From: an uncultured Pelagibacteraceae bacterium
Lineage (GTDB): Bacteria; Pseudomonadota; Alphaproteobacteria; Pelagibacterales; Pelagibacteraceae
DNA length: 46,497 nucleotides
NCBI GenBank assembly: GCA_902632935.1
Contig: CACPEJ010000006.1
Coordinates: 1-46,497 of the forward strand
Direction: 5' to 3'
Below the pieces are notes generated by a model. It saw only the letters and a program-made list of their open reading frames with translations, did no database searches and had not been told where the DNA came from. The translations under genes and the position numbers were made by a program. How positions within the stretch are numbered: the first letter of the stretch is position 1; each line of letters begins with the position of its first letter. Below, in pieces: positions 26,478 to 36,163 of this stretch.

Positions 26478-29321
26478 ATGTTACTTAAAGATTATTTCCC
26501 AAATATTGGAAAAAAATATGAAAAGACTTTTTTTTCTGACATCTGTTTTGATAGTTCAAAAGTAAAAAAAGATAATATCTTTTTTGCGATTAAAGGCACA
26601 AATATTGATGGAAATAATTTCATATTAAATGCAATAAACAAAGGCTCAAAAATTATCGTAACTGAAAAAAAAATAACAAAATTTCCAAATGGAGTATTAA
26701 TTATTCATTCAAAAAATGTGAGGAAATTATTAGCTGAAGTTTCATTTAAAATTTATAATAAAAAACCAACAAATCTAATAGCAATTACAGGAACTAATGG
26801 AAAGTCTTCCGTAGCTGATTTTTATTATCAAATATTAAAATTTAATAATAGAAAAGTTGCATCAATTGGAACTTTGGGTGTTAAATCAAACAACAAATAT
26901 ATCAATTTATCCAATACAACCACCGACCCAATTCAATTAGGGAAGATATTAAATTATCTTAAAAATCAGAAAGTAGATGATGTAATATTGGAAGCTTCAA
27001 GTCATGGTTTAAGTCAAAATAGGTTAGATGGTTTAAAATTTAATTCAGGAATATTTACAAATTTATCTCAAGATCACTTAGATTATCATAAAAATTTAAA
27101 AGATTATTTAATCGCAAAACTTTATCTTTTTGAGAAACTTCTACCTATTAAAGGCAATGTAATTACTGATGAAAAAATACCTGAATTTAGAAACATAAAA
27201 AAAATTGCATTAAAGAGAAATTTAAAGATTTATTCTATAAATAATCCAAAAAATCATTTTAAAATTTTATCTCATTATTTTGTAGGTGAGAAACAAATGT
27301 TAACAATCAAATATAAAAACTTAATCAAAAATATTAAGCTCAATCTTATAGGTAAAATACAACTCAAGAACATAATGATGGCAATTATAGCTGCTCAAAA
27401 AAGTAATCTAAGTTTAAATAAAATTTTGGGAGTTATTCCAAAAATAAGATCCGTTGAGGGAAGACTAGAAAAAATTGGCAATATTAAAAATAAATCTAAA
27501 GTTATTTTGGATTACGCACACACACCAGATGCATTAAAAATATCTCTTCTTTCACTAAGAGAGCAATTTCCTAATAAAAAAATTGTTGTTTTGTTTGGTT
27601 GTGGTGGAAATAGAGATCAAAATAAAAGATCAAAAATGGGTAAAATAGCTTCATTGTATGCTGATCAAATATATTTGACAGATGATAATCCTAGACTGGA
27701 AAATCCTAATAAAATTAGAAAAGATATTAAAAGAGGGATAAATAGTAAAAAAATATCAGAAATTTCTGATAGAGCAAAGGCGATTTCTGAAGCGGTTAAA
27801 AATTTAACTACGGGCGATATCTTATTAGTTGCTGGCAAGGGTCATGAAAAAATTCAAGAAATTGGTAATCGTAAAATTTATTTTTCAGATAAAAAAATAA
27901 TCTTAAACGCAATTAAATTAAAAAATTTGAATTTATCAAATAATTTGAAATTAAATCTTATCAAAGAGTCATCTGGTGATAAAAAATTAAATAAAAATTT
28001 AATTTTGGGACAAGCTAGAATTAATTCAAAAGAAGTTAAAAAAAATGACATTTTTTTTGCTATACGAGGCAGGAAAAATGATGGAAATAAGTTTGTAGAA
28101 GAAGCTCTGAAGAAAAAAGCCTCCATAGTAGTTGTAAATAAAATTAAAAAAAAATTAGATTATAAAAAACAAATAAAAGTAATAGATTCATTGAAATTTT
28201 TGACCGAAACATCAACTATTTTTAGAGAGAATATAGATGCAAAGATAATTGCAATAACAGGGAGTTGTGGAAAAACTACACTGAAGGAATTATTAGGCAA
28301 AACTTTAAAAAAAATTTCTAAAACAACTATTTCCCCAAAATCTTATAATAACAAATATGGGGTTCCATTAAGCCTTTTTAATTTGAGTAAGAACGACAAT
28401 TATGGAGTTTTGGAAGTTGGCATGGATAAAAAAGGGGAAATTGATTATTTATCAAAAATTATCAAACCGGACATAAGCGTTATAACTAATATAAATTACG
28501 CTCATGCTAAAAATTTTAAGAATATAAAAGATATTGCACTTGCAAAATCTGAAATAATTTCAAATACGAAACCAAATGGTTTTTTGATTTTAAATGCGGA
28601 TGATAATTTTTTTAGATTACATCAAAAAATAGCCGCCAAAAATAATATTAACACAATTTCATTTGGAATCAAAAATCACAAATCTGATGTGAAGTTAATT
28701 AGTGTTATTAAAATTAATAATAATTTTAAGATAAATATCAAAGCTAAAGATTTTAACAAAAGTTTTGTGATTTCTAATAATTTTCAAAATAATATTTATA
28801 ATATTTTAGCTGCTTTAGCGGTAATGAGTATTAATATTAATATTACAAAATTAGATAAAAAAGTTTTTTTTAATTTCATGACTCCCCAAGGGAGAGGAGA
28901 TTTATCAAGAATAAAAATAAATAAAAAAAACCTAAACCTAATAGATGAAAGTTATAATTCAAATCCTTTATCCCTAAAATCTGCGATATTAAATTATGAT
29001 AAAATAAAGAGCAAAAAATTTAAAAAGTATCTCTTACTTGGTGACATGTTAGAACTTGGAACTCATTCCAAAAAACTTCACCAGTCAATTGTTCCAATAA
29101 TTAACAAAACAAAAATTAATAAAATTTTTTTAAAGGGAAACTATATAAGTCAAATATTCAAAAAGATTGTAAAATCAAAAAGAGGTAAAGTTTTTAGAAC
29201 CAACTCTCAAATGATTAAATTTATTAAAAATGATTTGAATAATAACGATTATTTAATGGTTAAAGCCTCAAATGCGACAGGTTTTAATAAGATGATAAAT
29301 GATTTAAAAGGAATTAAGTAG
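26478..29321 (+). CDS. murE-murF: MurE-MurF fusion: UDP-MurNAc-tripeptide and -pentapeptide synthetase
   Basis: 947 residues in one open frame where two genes are usual. The N-terminal half (about 1-475) is MurE: ATP site ITGTNGKSSVAD near residue 105 and the DNPR motif at about 401 that marks meso-diaminopimelate as the amino acid added. A linker of about 25-30 residues (rich in Asn/Leu/Lys) leads to MurF from about 505: NSKEVKKNDIFFAIRGRKND, ATP site ITGSCGKTTLKE near 595, GVLEVGMDKKGEI and DESYNSNPLSLKSA. MurF adds D-Ala-D-Ala. The fusion joins consecutive steps of lipid II precursor synthesis in the cytoplasm. Both active sites look intact. Such fusions are known in some other bacteria. 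Confidence 0.95.
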   Translation: MLLKDYFPNIGKKYEKTFFSDICFDSSKVKKDNIFFAIKGTNIDGNNFILNAINKGSKIIVTEKKITKFPNGVLIIHSKNVRKLLAEVSFKIYNKKPTNLIAITGTNGKSSVADFYYQILKFNNRKVASIGTLGVKSNNKYINLSNTTTDPIQLGKILNYLKNQKVDDVILEASSHGLSQNRLDGLKFNSGIFTNLSQDHLDYHKNLKDYLIAKLYLFEKLLPIKGNVITDEKIPEFRNIKKIALKRNLKIYSINNPKNHFKILSHYFVGEKQMLTIKYKNLIKNIKLNLIGKIQLKNIMMAIIAAQKSNLSLNKILGVIPKIRSVEGRLEKIGNIKNKSKVILDYAHTPDALKISLLSLREQFPNKKIVVLFGCGGNRDQNKRSKMGKIASLYADQIYLTDDNPRLENPNKIRKDIKRGINSKKISEISDRAKAISEAVKNLTTGDILLVAGKGHEKIQEIGNRKIYFSDKKIILNAIKLKNLNLSNNLKLNLIKESSGDKKLNKNLILGQARINSKEVKKNDIFFAIRGRKNDGNKFVEEALKKKASIVVVNKIKKKLDYKKQIKVIDSLKFLTETSTIFRENIDAKIIAITGSCGKTTLKELLGKTLKKISKTTISPKSYNNKYGVPLSLFNLSKNDNYGVLEVGMDKKGEIDYLSKIIKPDISVITNINYAHAKNFKNIKDIALAKSEIISNTKPNGFLILNADDNFFRLHQKIAAKNNINTISFGIKNHKSDVKLISVIKINNNFKINIKAKDFNKSFVISNNFQNNIYNILAALAVMSININITKLDKKVFFNFMTPQGRGDLSRIKINKKNLNLIDESYNSNPLSLKSAILNYDKIKSKKFKKYLLLGDMLELGTHSKKLHQSIVPIINKTKINKIFLKGNYISQIFKKIVKSKRGKVFRTNSQMIKFIKNDLNNNDYLMVKASNATGFNKMINDLKGIK

Positions 29322-30407
29322 ATGCTTTATCAATTTTTATTAAACTATGTAGATACATTTGGATTTTTGAATGTTTTTAAATACTTAACTTTCAGAACTG
29401 GTTTATCTGTTTTCACATCACTCTTAATAGTTTTAATAATTGGAGGCCCATTTATAAAATTCTTCTCAAATCAAAAAATTTTAAATCCTATTAGAGATGA
29501 CGGACCCGAAGATCATATAATTAAAAAAATTGGTACACCAACTATGGGTGGATTAATTATTCTATTAGGTTTACTCACATCAGTAATTTTGTGGGCAGAC
29601 TTATCAAATATTAATATTTTGTTTTGTGTGTACGTTGCTGTTTCATTTGGACTTTTAGGTGCATTTGATGATTATAAAAAGATTAAGTATAGTAACTCTT
29701 CAGGAATTTCATCTAAATTTAAAATAATTTTACAAATTGTGTTATCAATTATTGGTGTTGTTATTTATGTAAATTTCATAGATTACCAAAATATAACTAA
29801 TTTATATTTTCCATTTTTTAAAAACTTAATCATTAATCTTGGTTGGTTTTTTATTCCTTTTGCAATATTTGTAATTATTGGTTCATCTAATGCCGTTAAT
29901 TTAACAGATGGTTTAGATGGTTTAGCAACTGTTCCAGTAATTTTGGTGGCAGCATGTTTTGCATTTATTAGTTATGTAACTGGAAATATTGTATTTTCAG
30001 ATTATCTACAAATTCCTTACATAGAGGGAACTGGAGAGGTAGCAATATTTTGTGGAGCTATAATAGGTTCATGTCTTGGATTTTTATGGTTTAACGCACC
30101 TCCAGCTAAAATTTTTATGGGCGATACTGGTTCATTGTCTTTAGGAGGGTCTTTAGGAGCTGTTGGAATAATAACAAAACACGAAATAGTTTTAGCAATA
30201 ACTGGAGGCCTTTTTGTATTGGAAGCGGTTTCTGTAATGGTTCAAGTTATTTCATTTAAACTTACTGGAAAAAGAATTTTTAGGATGGCTCCTATCCACC
30301 ATCACTTTGAGAAAAAAGGTTGGCCAGAATCGACTGTTGTAATAAGGTTTTGGATCATTTCTATAATTCTTGCAATGATAGGATTAGCTACTTTAAAATT
30401 GAGATGA
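29322..30407 (+). CDS. mraY: Phospho-MurNAc-pentapeptide transferase MraY
   Basis: 361 residues, polytopic with about ten membrane helices. Transfers phospho-MurNAc-pentapeptide from UDP to undecaprenyl phosphate, giving lipid I. Signatures: KKIGTPTMGGLIIL, FDDYKKIKY (catalytic Asp region), NAVNLTDGLDGLA, MGDTGSLSLGG, and RMAPIHHHFEKKGWPE. All present and in order. It directly follows the murE/murF gene and its stop overlaps the murD start (ATGA). Confidence 0.97.
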   Translation: MLYQFLLNYVDTFGFLNVFKYLTFRTGLSVFTSLLIVLIIGGPFIKFFSNQKILNPIRDDGPEDHIIKKIGTPTMGGLIILLGLLTSVILWADLSNINILFCVYVAVSFGLLGAFDDYKKIKYSNSSGISSKFKIILQIVLSIIGVVIYVNFIDYQNITNLYFPFFKNLIINLGWFFIPFAIFVIIGSSNAVNLTDGLDGLATVPVILVAACFAFISYVTGNIVFSDYLQIPYIEGTGEVAIFCGAIIGSCLGFLWFNAPPAKIFMGDTGSLSLGGSLGAVGIITKHEIVLAITGGLFVLEAVSVMVQVISFKLTGKRIFRMAPIHHHFEKKGWPESTVVIRFWIISIILAMIGLATLKLR

Positions 30408-31690
30408 AAAAAAAAATTGAAAATATTTTTTTGAAAAAAAAAATATTAATCTATGGTCTTGGAAAAAGTGGAATATCATCTTTTAGATTTTTAAGAAATA
30501 AAGCTGATATTTTTCTATTTGATGATTTAAAAAATATACACCCAAAACAAATTTCTAAATTAAAATTATTAAAAATAAAATTTGATATAATCATTATTAG
30601 CCCTGGTATCAATATTTTATATTGTAAATTATCTAAATTTCTAAAACTTAATAAGAAAAAAATTTATACAGATTTAGATGTATTTTTTACTTTTTATAAA
30701 AATAAATGCATTACTATTACAGGTACCAATGGAAAATCTACTACTGCTAAAATTTTATATGAAGTTTTAAAAGATCAAAAAAAAGATGTGAGACTTATTG
30801 GAAACATTGGCAACCCTCCATTGAATGAAAAAAAAATATCAAAAAATACAATTTTCGTAATAGAGGCATCTTCTTACCAGCTAGATTATAGTCAATTATT
30901 TAGTTCAAAATATTCAATAATCTTGAATATTAAACCTGATCATCTTGAAAGACATAAAACTCTTCAAAATTATGTTGATGCAAAATTTAAACTTTTAGAC
31001 TCTCAATCCAAAAGTTGTTTAGCATTTGTTAAAAGTGATGACGTACTAATTTCGAGAAAATTAAAAACTAAAAAATTTAATTGCAAAATTGTTAAAGTAA
31101 ATACAAAAAAAAATTACAATGATTTTCTGGAAATCAAAAATAAATATTTTTTAACTGAGTCAAATAGAGAAAATCTATCTTTTATAATTGAACTGGCAAA
31201 AAAATTAAAACTAAAAAACTATCTTTTACAAAAAACGATAAAAAATTTTAAGGGTTTGAAATATCGCCAACAAATAATTATCCAAAAGAAGAATCTCACT
31301 ATTATAAATGACTCAAAATCTACCAGTTTCTCATCCTCTGTTGGAATCTTAAAAAAAAATTCCAACATATTATGGTTATTGGGTGGTATTTATAAAAAAG
31401 GTGACAAATTAGAATTAGAAAAAAAGGATTTAAGTAATGTTACCGCTTTTATTTATGGAGAAAATAAAGATTTTTTTAATAAACAGTTAAGAGGTAAAGT
31501 AAAATTTAAAAATCATATAAATTTAGAAGACGCAGTGAAAAACGTTTTTTCTATAATCAAAAAAAAAAGATCTGTTAAATATACGATATTATTTAGCCCT
31601 TGTGCAGCGTCGTTCGATAGGTTTAAAAACTTCGAAGAAAGAGGTTTATATTTTAATCGATTAGTAAAAAAATTTATGTATGGAAAATAA
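30404..31690 (+). CDS. murD: UDP-N-acetylmuramoyl-L-alanine-D-glutamate ligase MurD
   Basis: 428 residues starting at the ATG (30404) in the ATGA overlap with mraY; a longer in-frame start at 30320 would lie inside mraY and was rejected. Adds D-Glu to UDP-MurNAc-L-Ala. N-terminal Rossmann part KKILIYGLGKSGISS, ATP site ITGTNGKSTTAK (about residue 104), FVIEASSYQLDYS, NIKPDHLERHKT, and INDSKSTSFSSSVG near the C-terminal domain. Slightly shorter than the common 440-460, mainly in loops. Overlaps ftsW by 11 bp. Confidence 0.95.
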   Translation: MKKKIENIFLKKKILIYGLGKSGISSFRFLRNKADIFLFDDLKNIHPKQISKLKLLKIKFDIIIISPGINILYCKLSKFLKLNKKKIYTDLDVFFTFYKNKCITITGTNGKSTTAKILYEVLKDQKKDVRLIGNIGNPPLNEKKISKNTIFVIEASSYQLDYSQLFSSKYSIILNIKPDHLERHKTLQNYVDAKFKLLDSQSKSCLAFVKSDDVLISRKLKTKKFNCKIVKVNTKKNYNDFLEIKNKYFLTESNRENLSFIIELAKKLKLKNYLLQKTIKNFKGLKYRQQIIIQKKNLTIINDSKSTSFSSSVGILKKNSNILWLLGGIYKKGDKLELEKKDLSNVTAFIYGENKDFFNKQLRGKVKFKNHINLEDAVKNVFSIIKKKRSVKYTILFSPCAASFDRFKNFEERGLYFNRLVKKFMYGK

Positions 31691-32813
31691 GAATACTTTA
31701 TTTGGTATCTATTATGATTGGTGGAAAAATATTGATAAGTTTCTTTTTTCACTGATTGTTTTACTATTTTTAACAGGTCTATTCTTTTCATTAGTTTCTA
31801 CATCATTAATTGCCTCTGATAAATTGGATACAAATGATTACCAATTTTTTTTTAAACATTTAGTTTTTATTTTGTTAGGGATAATTATAATTTTTGTATT
31901 ATCCTCAATTAACAAAGAACAACTTCTAAAATATTCCTCTCTACTATTTTTCTTATCACTAATATTTTTAATTTTAGTGCCTATAATTGGAGTAGAGGTT
32001 AAGGGTTCAAAAAGATGGATAGATCTATATTTCCTACCCAGATTTCAACCGATAGAATTAGTTAAGCCATTTCTTATCATTTTTATAAGCTTGATATTGT
32101 GTAGCCAGAAATTTAGCAATATTTATATAAAGTATTTATGTTCTTTTATAATAACTTTAGGTATTGCATTATTATTGTCATTACAGCCAGATATAGGACA
32201 AACTCTTTTAGTTTTTTTTAGTTGGTCAGTTTTAATATTTACTTCGGGTGTAAGTATATTTTTACTTTTTTTTTTATTTTCATCAATTATTTTAGTATTT
32301 TTTTACTTAATTTTTTTTGTTTCAAAATTTACATACATTAAAAATAGATTAATATCATTTTTAGACTCTGAAACTGGAACTTATAATTTTCAATCGGACA
32401 AAGCTTTAGAGTCTATTACGAGTGGAGGCTTTTTTGGGAAAGGTATAGGAGAAGGAACTTTAAAAAATAGAGTTCCAGAGGCACATACAGATTATATTAT
32501 TTCAGTAATTTCTGAAGAGTTTGGTGTAATTGCCATAATTTTAATCTTTTTATTGTTTTTAGTATTTATTTACTCAGTGTTTAAAAAAGTTAATTTTGAA
32601 AATGATGAAACTATTAAATTAATTTTAGTTGGATCTGTAAGCCTTATATTAATGCAAACTATAATTCATATTGGAGTAAATATTAGATTATTTCCTACAA
32701 CTGGTATGACATTACCATTTATAAGTTATGGTGGTTCCTCAATAATAAGTATTTCAATTTTATCTGGGATAATTTTGAATTTTACAAAAAGAAATCTAAA
32801 TCAAAATGAATAA
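31680..32813 (+). CDS. ftsW: Septal peptidoglycan glycosyltransferase FtsW
   Basis: 377 residues with about ten hydrophobic helices. SEDS-family polymerase that makes septal glycan from lipid II together with FtsI. Markers: KGSKRWIDLYFLPRFQPIELVKP, LQPDIGQTLLVF (the essential Asp), FFGKGIGEGTLK, VPEAHTDYIISVISEEFGVI, and the C-terminal FPTTGMTLPFISYGGSS. N-terminus MENKNTLFGIYYDWWKNID faces the cytoplasm. It overlaps murD by 11 bp and murG by 8 bp. Confidence 0.96.
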   Translation: MENKNTLFGIYYDWWKNIDKFLFSLIVLLFLTGLFFSLVSTSLIASDKLDTNDYQFFFKHLVFILLGIIIIFVLSSINKEQLLKYSSLLFFLSLIFLILVPIIGVEVKGSKRWIDLYFLPRFQPIELVKPFLIIFISLILCSQKFSNIYIKYLCSFIITLGIALLLSLQPDIGQTLLVFFSWSVLIFTSGVSIFLLFFLFSSIILVFFYLIFFVSKFTYIKNRLISFLDSETGTYNFQSDKALESITSGGFFGKGIGEGTLKNRVPEAHTDYIISVISEEFGVIAIILIFLLFLVFIYSVFKKVNFENDETIKLILVGSVSLILMQTIIHIGVNIRLFPTTGMTLPFISYGGSSIISISILSGIILNFTKRNLNQNE

Positions 32814-33870
32814 AAATTACTTGATAACTACAGGAGGATCAGGGGGCCATGTAATCCCCGCAGTAATACTTTATGAACATTTATCTAGAGATGCAAAAGT
32901 AATAATCACAACTGATAAGAGGGGCTTAAAATATTTAAATGATGAAAATTATAAATTAAGAATTATTGATACCCCAAGGTTAAATAGTATATTTTTATTT
33001 CCGATCAATTTAATATTAGTAATTATACTGACAATAAAATCATTTTTATTATTAAAAAAAAATAATATTGAAAAATTATTCTCTACCGGGGGTTATATGT
33101 CTCTTCCATTGTTATTAGCAGCAAAATTCTTAAGATTAAAAATTTACCTGGTAGAGCCCAATCAAGTTTTGGGTAGAGCAAATAAATTTTTTTTAAGCTC
33201 GTGTAAAAAAATAATTTGTTATAAAGAAAAAATAAAAAATTTTCCATCAAAATATAAAAATAAAATTGAAACTATATTTCCTTTGGTAAGAGAAAAATTT
33301 TATAGTTTAAAACAAAAAAATTTTAACCATCAAAAAATAAATTTGTTGATTGTTGGAGGAAGTCAGGGGGCAAATATCTTTGATATTAATCTAAAAAATA
33401 AAATTGTTAATATTTCAAAAAAATACCCAATCAGAATTTTACAACAAACAAATGAAAAAAATATTCTCAATTTAAAAAATTTCTATGATGAAAATAATGT
33501 TGAATGTTTAATCTTCAGTTTCAACAAAAACTTTGAAGAAATAATTAATAATTCAGATGTTTGTATAACTAGATCAGGTGCTTCAACTTTAGCTGAATTA
33601 TCTTTATTAAACATACCATTTATCGCAGTGCCATTACCAAACTCTAAGGACAATCATCAATTTGAAAATGCTTTATTTTATAAAGAAAAAGAATGTTGTT
33701 GGATACTTAAGCAAGAGATATTTGAGGATAATATAGAGCAACTCCTAACCAACATATTATCTGATAATTCTAAATTTTTACAAAAAAAGGAAAATTTAAA
33801 AAAATTAAATTACAAAAATACATGGACTAATGTAAATCAAAAAATATTAAATATAATTAATGAAAATTGA
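32806..33870 (+). CDS. murG: UDP-GlcNAc:lipid I GlcNAc transferase MurG
   Basis: 354 residues. GT-B peripheral membrane enzyme that converts lipid I to lipid II. First G-loop TTGGSGGHVIPAV at residues 7-19; second region EKLFSTGGYMSLPLL; PNQVLGRANKFF; C-domain loop LLIVGGSQGANIFD; donor-binding CITRSGASTLAELS followed by IPFIAVPLPNSKDNHQ. Full length with all motifs. Starts 8 bp inside ftsW; ends 11 bp inside murC. Confidence 0.96.
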   Translation: MNKNYLITTGGSGGHVIPAVILYEHLSRDAKVIITTDKRGLKYLNDENYKLRIIDTPRLNSIFLFPINLILVIILTIKSFLLLKKNNIEKLFSTGGYMSLPLLLAAKFLRLKIYLVEPNQVLGRANKFFLSSCKKIICYKEKIKNFPSKYKNKIETIFPLVREKFYSLKQKNFNHQKINLLIVGGSQGANIFDINLKNKIVNISKKYPIRILQQTNEKNILNLKNFYDENNVECLIFSFNKNFEEIINNSDVCITRSGASTLAELSLLNIPFIAVPLPNSKDNHQFENALFYKEKECCWILKQEIFEDNIEQLLTNILSDNSKFLQKKENLKKLNYKNTWTNVNQKILNIINEN

Positions 33871-35254
33871 ATTAGCAAAAACTGAGGTTATTCACTTCAT
33901 TGGCATCGGTGGTATTGGCATGAGTGGACTTTCTTTAATTATGAAAGGTAAAGGATTTAAAGTACAAGGTAGTGACCTATCATCAAATAAAAATATAGAT
34001 AGATTGAAAAAAGAAAAAATAAAAGTTTTTATTGGTCAAAAAAAACAAAATCTAAAGAATGCAACAATAGCAGTTATTTCCTCAGCAATAAAAAAAAATA
34101 ATTCAGAATACATTGAAGCTAGAAGAAAAAAACTTCCAATTATTACCAGAGGAAGAATGTTAGCTCATATTGTTTCTCTTATGAAAAATATTGTTGTAGT
34201 TGGTTCACATGGCAAGACCACAACAACTTCTTTAATTACCTCAATACTACAAAAAACTAAATTGGATCCAACAATTATTAATGGAGGGGTAATAAATTCT
34301 ATCAAAAATACTGCTAAGTTAGGAAAGAGTGATTGGACAGTTTTGGAAGCAGATGAGTCTGATGGAAGTTTCCTTCATATACCTCCTACTTATTCAATTA
34401 TAACAAATATAGATAGAGAACATATGGATTTCTACAAATCTATGGATGACTTAGAGAAATATTTTATTGATTTTATAAAAAAAGTTCCTTCTTTTGGAAA
34501 ATCATTTATTTGTTTAGATGACCCTGTAAATAATAAGATAATTAAAAAATTAAGGAATAGAAATTTTTATACCTATGGACTTAATCCGAAATCAAATTTT
34601 TTTATTAAGAATATCGATCAAAATAAAAATTTTACAGAATTTGATATATTAGTAAATGTCCCAAATAAGAAAAAAATAAAGATCAAAAAAATAAGAATAC
34701 CATTACTGGGTATTCATAATGTAAGAAATTCTGTTGCAGCTACTGCAGTTGCAATTACTATTGGTATTTCAATTTCTGATATAAAAAAAGGATTAAAAAA
34801 TTTTAAAGGTGTTCAAAGAAGATTTAATAAAATATTTACTTACAACAACATTGATTTTTATGATGATTATGCTCATCATCCAACTGAAATAAAAGTAGTT
34901 TTGGATGGTGTTAACAAGGTTTATAAAGATTATGAAAAAGTTTGCATTTTTCAACCACATAGAGTGTCAAGACTTAAAGATTTAAGAAAAGAATTCTCTT
35001 TCGCATTTATGAATGCTGATATTGTTGTTCTATGCCCTGTATATTCAGCAGGAGAAAAAATTAAGTTAGGATTTAATTATATAAATTTTGCTAAAGAGTT
35101 AATAAAAAATTCAAAAGTAAAATTATTTTTAGTAAATGATAAGTTTCAACTAGCTAAATTTATCAAAAGAAATATGAGTGGAAAAAAAATTGTTATTGGA
35201 ATGGGTGCAGGCACCATCTCTAATTGGATGAGAGAACTGCCAAAATTAATATAA
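33860..35254 (+). CDS. murC: UDP-N-acetylmuramate-L-alanine ligase MurC
   Basis: 464 residues. First Mur ligase, adding L-Ala to UDP-MurNAc. N-terminal VIHFIGIGGIGMSGLSLIM, QGSDLSSN, ATP site VVGSHGKTTTTSLI (about residue 112), LEADESDGSF, NIDREHMDFY, and the C-terminal DDYAHHPTEIK and FQPHRVSR. All family marks present. Overlaps murG by 11 bp; the stop TAA shares its last A with the ATG of murB. Confidence 0.96.
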   Translation: MKIELAKTEVIHFIGIGGIGMSGLSLIMKGKGFKVQGSDLSSNKNIDRLKKEKIKVFIGQKKQNLKNATIAVISSAIKKNNSEYIEARRKKLPIITRGRMLAHIVSLMKNIVVVGSHGKTTTTSLITSILQKTKLDPTIINGGVINSIKNTAKLGKSDWTVLEADESDGSFLHIPPTYSIITNIDREHMDFYKSMDDLEKYFIDFIKKVPSFGKSFICLDDPVNNKIIKKLRNRNFYTYGLNPKSNFFIKNIDQNKNFTEFDILVNVPNKKKIKIKKIRIPLLGIHNVRNSVAATAVAITIGISISDIKKGLKNFKGVQRRFNKIFTYNNIDFYDDYAHHPTEIKVVLDGVNKVYKDYEKVCIFQPHRVSRLKDLRKEFSFAFMNADIVVLCPVYSAGEKIKLGFNYINFAKELIKNSKVKLFLVNDKFQLAKFIKRNMSGKKIVIGMGAGTISNWMRELPKLI

Positions 35255-36162
35255 TGAAACTAGAACAACTAAAAACTTTATTTAGAGAATTTGATGAAAA
35301 TTTAAGATTTGAGTACGATCTTAAAAAAAAAAATTGGTTTAACATTGGTGGAAAAACAAAAGTTTTTTTTAAAGCTAACAATCTTCATGAACTGATTAAA
35401 TTTTTAAAAATAGTAAATAATAAGGAAAAAATATTTATTCTTGGAGCAGGTTCTAACACTTTAATATCCGATGATTTATTTGATGGTATAGTTATAAAAT
35501 TAGGAAAAAATTTTAATAATATCTCACTTCTTGGAGATGATGTGATAATTGCTGGAAGTGCTGTGACTGACAAGTCTTTATCAGATTTTGCTGAAAAAAA
35601 TAGTCTTAGCGGATTTGAGTTTTTATCTTGTATACCGGGAACAATAGGAGGTGGAATTAGAATGAACGCAGGTTGTTTTAACAAAGAGTTTAAAGATATA
35701 TTGATATCAGTTCAAGCAATCGATAAATCTGGAAATATCATTACTATCCCAAGCAAAGAAATAAAATTTGAGTATAGAAAAAGTAACTTATCTGATGATT
35801 TGATTTTTTTAAGTGCTTCATTTAAAGGGTCAAAATCTAGTCCATCTCAAATAAAAAATGAAATTGAGAATTTAGTTAAAAAAAAAGAAAAAGCACAACC
35901 TACTAGAATTAAAACTAGTGGGAGCACTTTTAAAAATCCTAAATCACAAACAAATAAGAAAGTTTGGGAGTTAATTAAAGAGTCAGTTCCTTTAGACAAA
36001 AGTTTTGGCGATGCCTGTATTTCAGAAAAACATTGTAATTTTTTTGTAAATAAGGGTAGCGCCTCTTTTAATGATATGAACAATTTAATTGAATTTGTAT
36101 CAAAAGAGGTTTTAGAAAAAACTGGTGTAAAATTAGAAAAAGAAATTAAGATTTTAAAATAA
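35254..36162 (+). CDS. murB: UDP-N-acetylenolpyruvoylglucosamine reductase MurB
   Basis: 302 residues from the ATG at 35254 (sharing a base with the murC stop). FAD enzyme that reduces enolpyruvyl-UDP-GlcNAc to UDP-MurNAc. Marks: NWFNIGGKTKVFFKA, FILGAGSNTLISD, GFEFLSCIPGTIGGGIRMNAG, FEYRKSNL (catalytic Arg region), RIKTSGSTFKNP (catalytic Ser) and, near the end, GDACISEKHCNFFVN. Type II-like layout as in most alphaproteobacteria (inference). The longer frame start at 35224 lies inside murC and was rejected. Confidence 0.94.
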   Translation: MKLEQLKTLFREFDENLRFEYDLKKKNWFNIGGKTKVFFKANNLHELIKFLKIVNNKEKIFILGAGSNTLISDDLFDGIVIKLGKNFNNISLLGDDVIIAGSAVTDKSLSDFAEKNSLSGFEFLSCIPGTIGGGIRMNAGCFNKEFKDILISVQAIDKSGNIITIPSKEIKFEYRKSNLSDDLIFLSASFKGSKSSPSQIKNEIENLVKKKEKAQPTRIKTSGSTFKNPKSQTNKKVWELIKESVPLDKSFGDACISEKHCNFFVNKGSASFNDMNNLIEFVSKEVLEKTGVKLEKEIKILK

Positions 36163-36163
36163 T

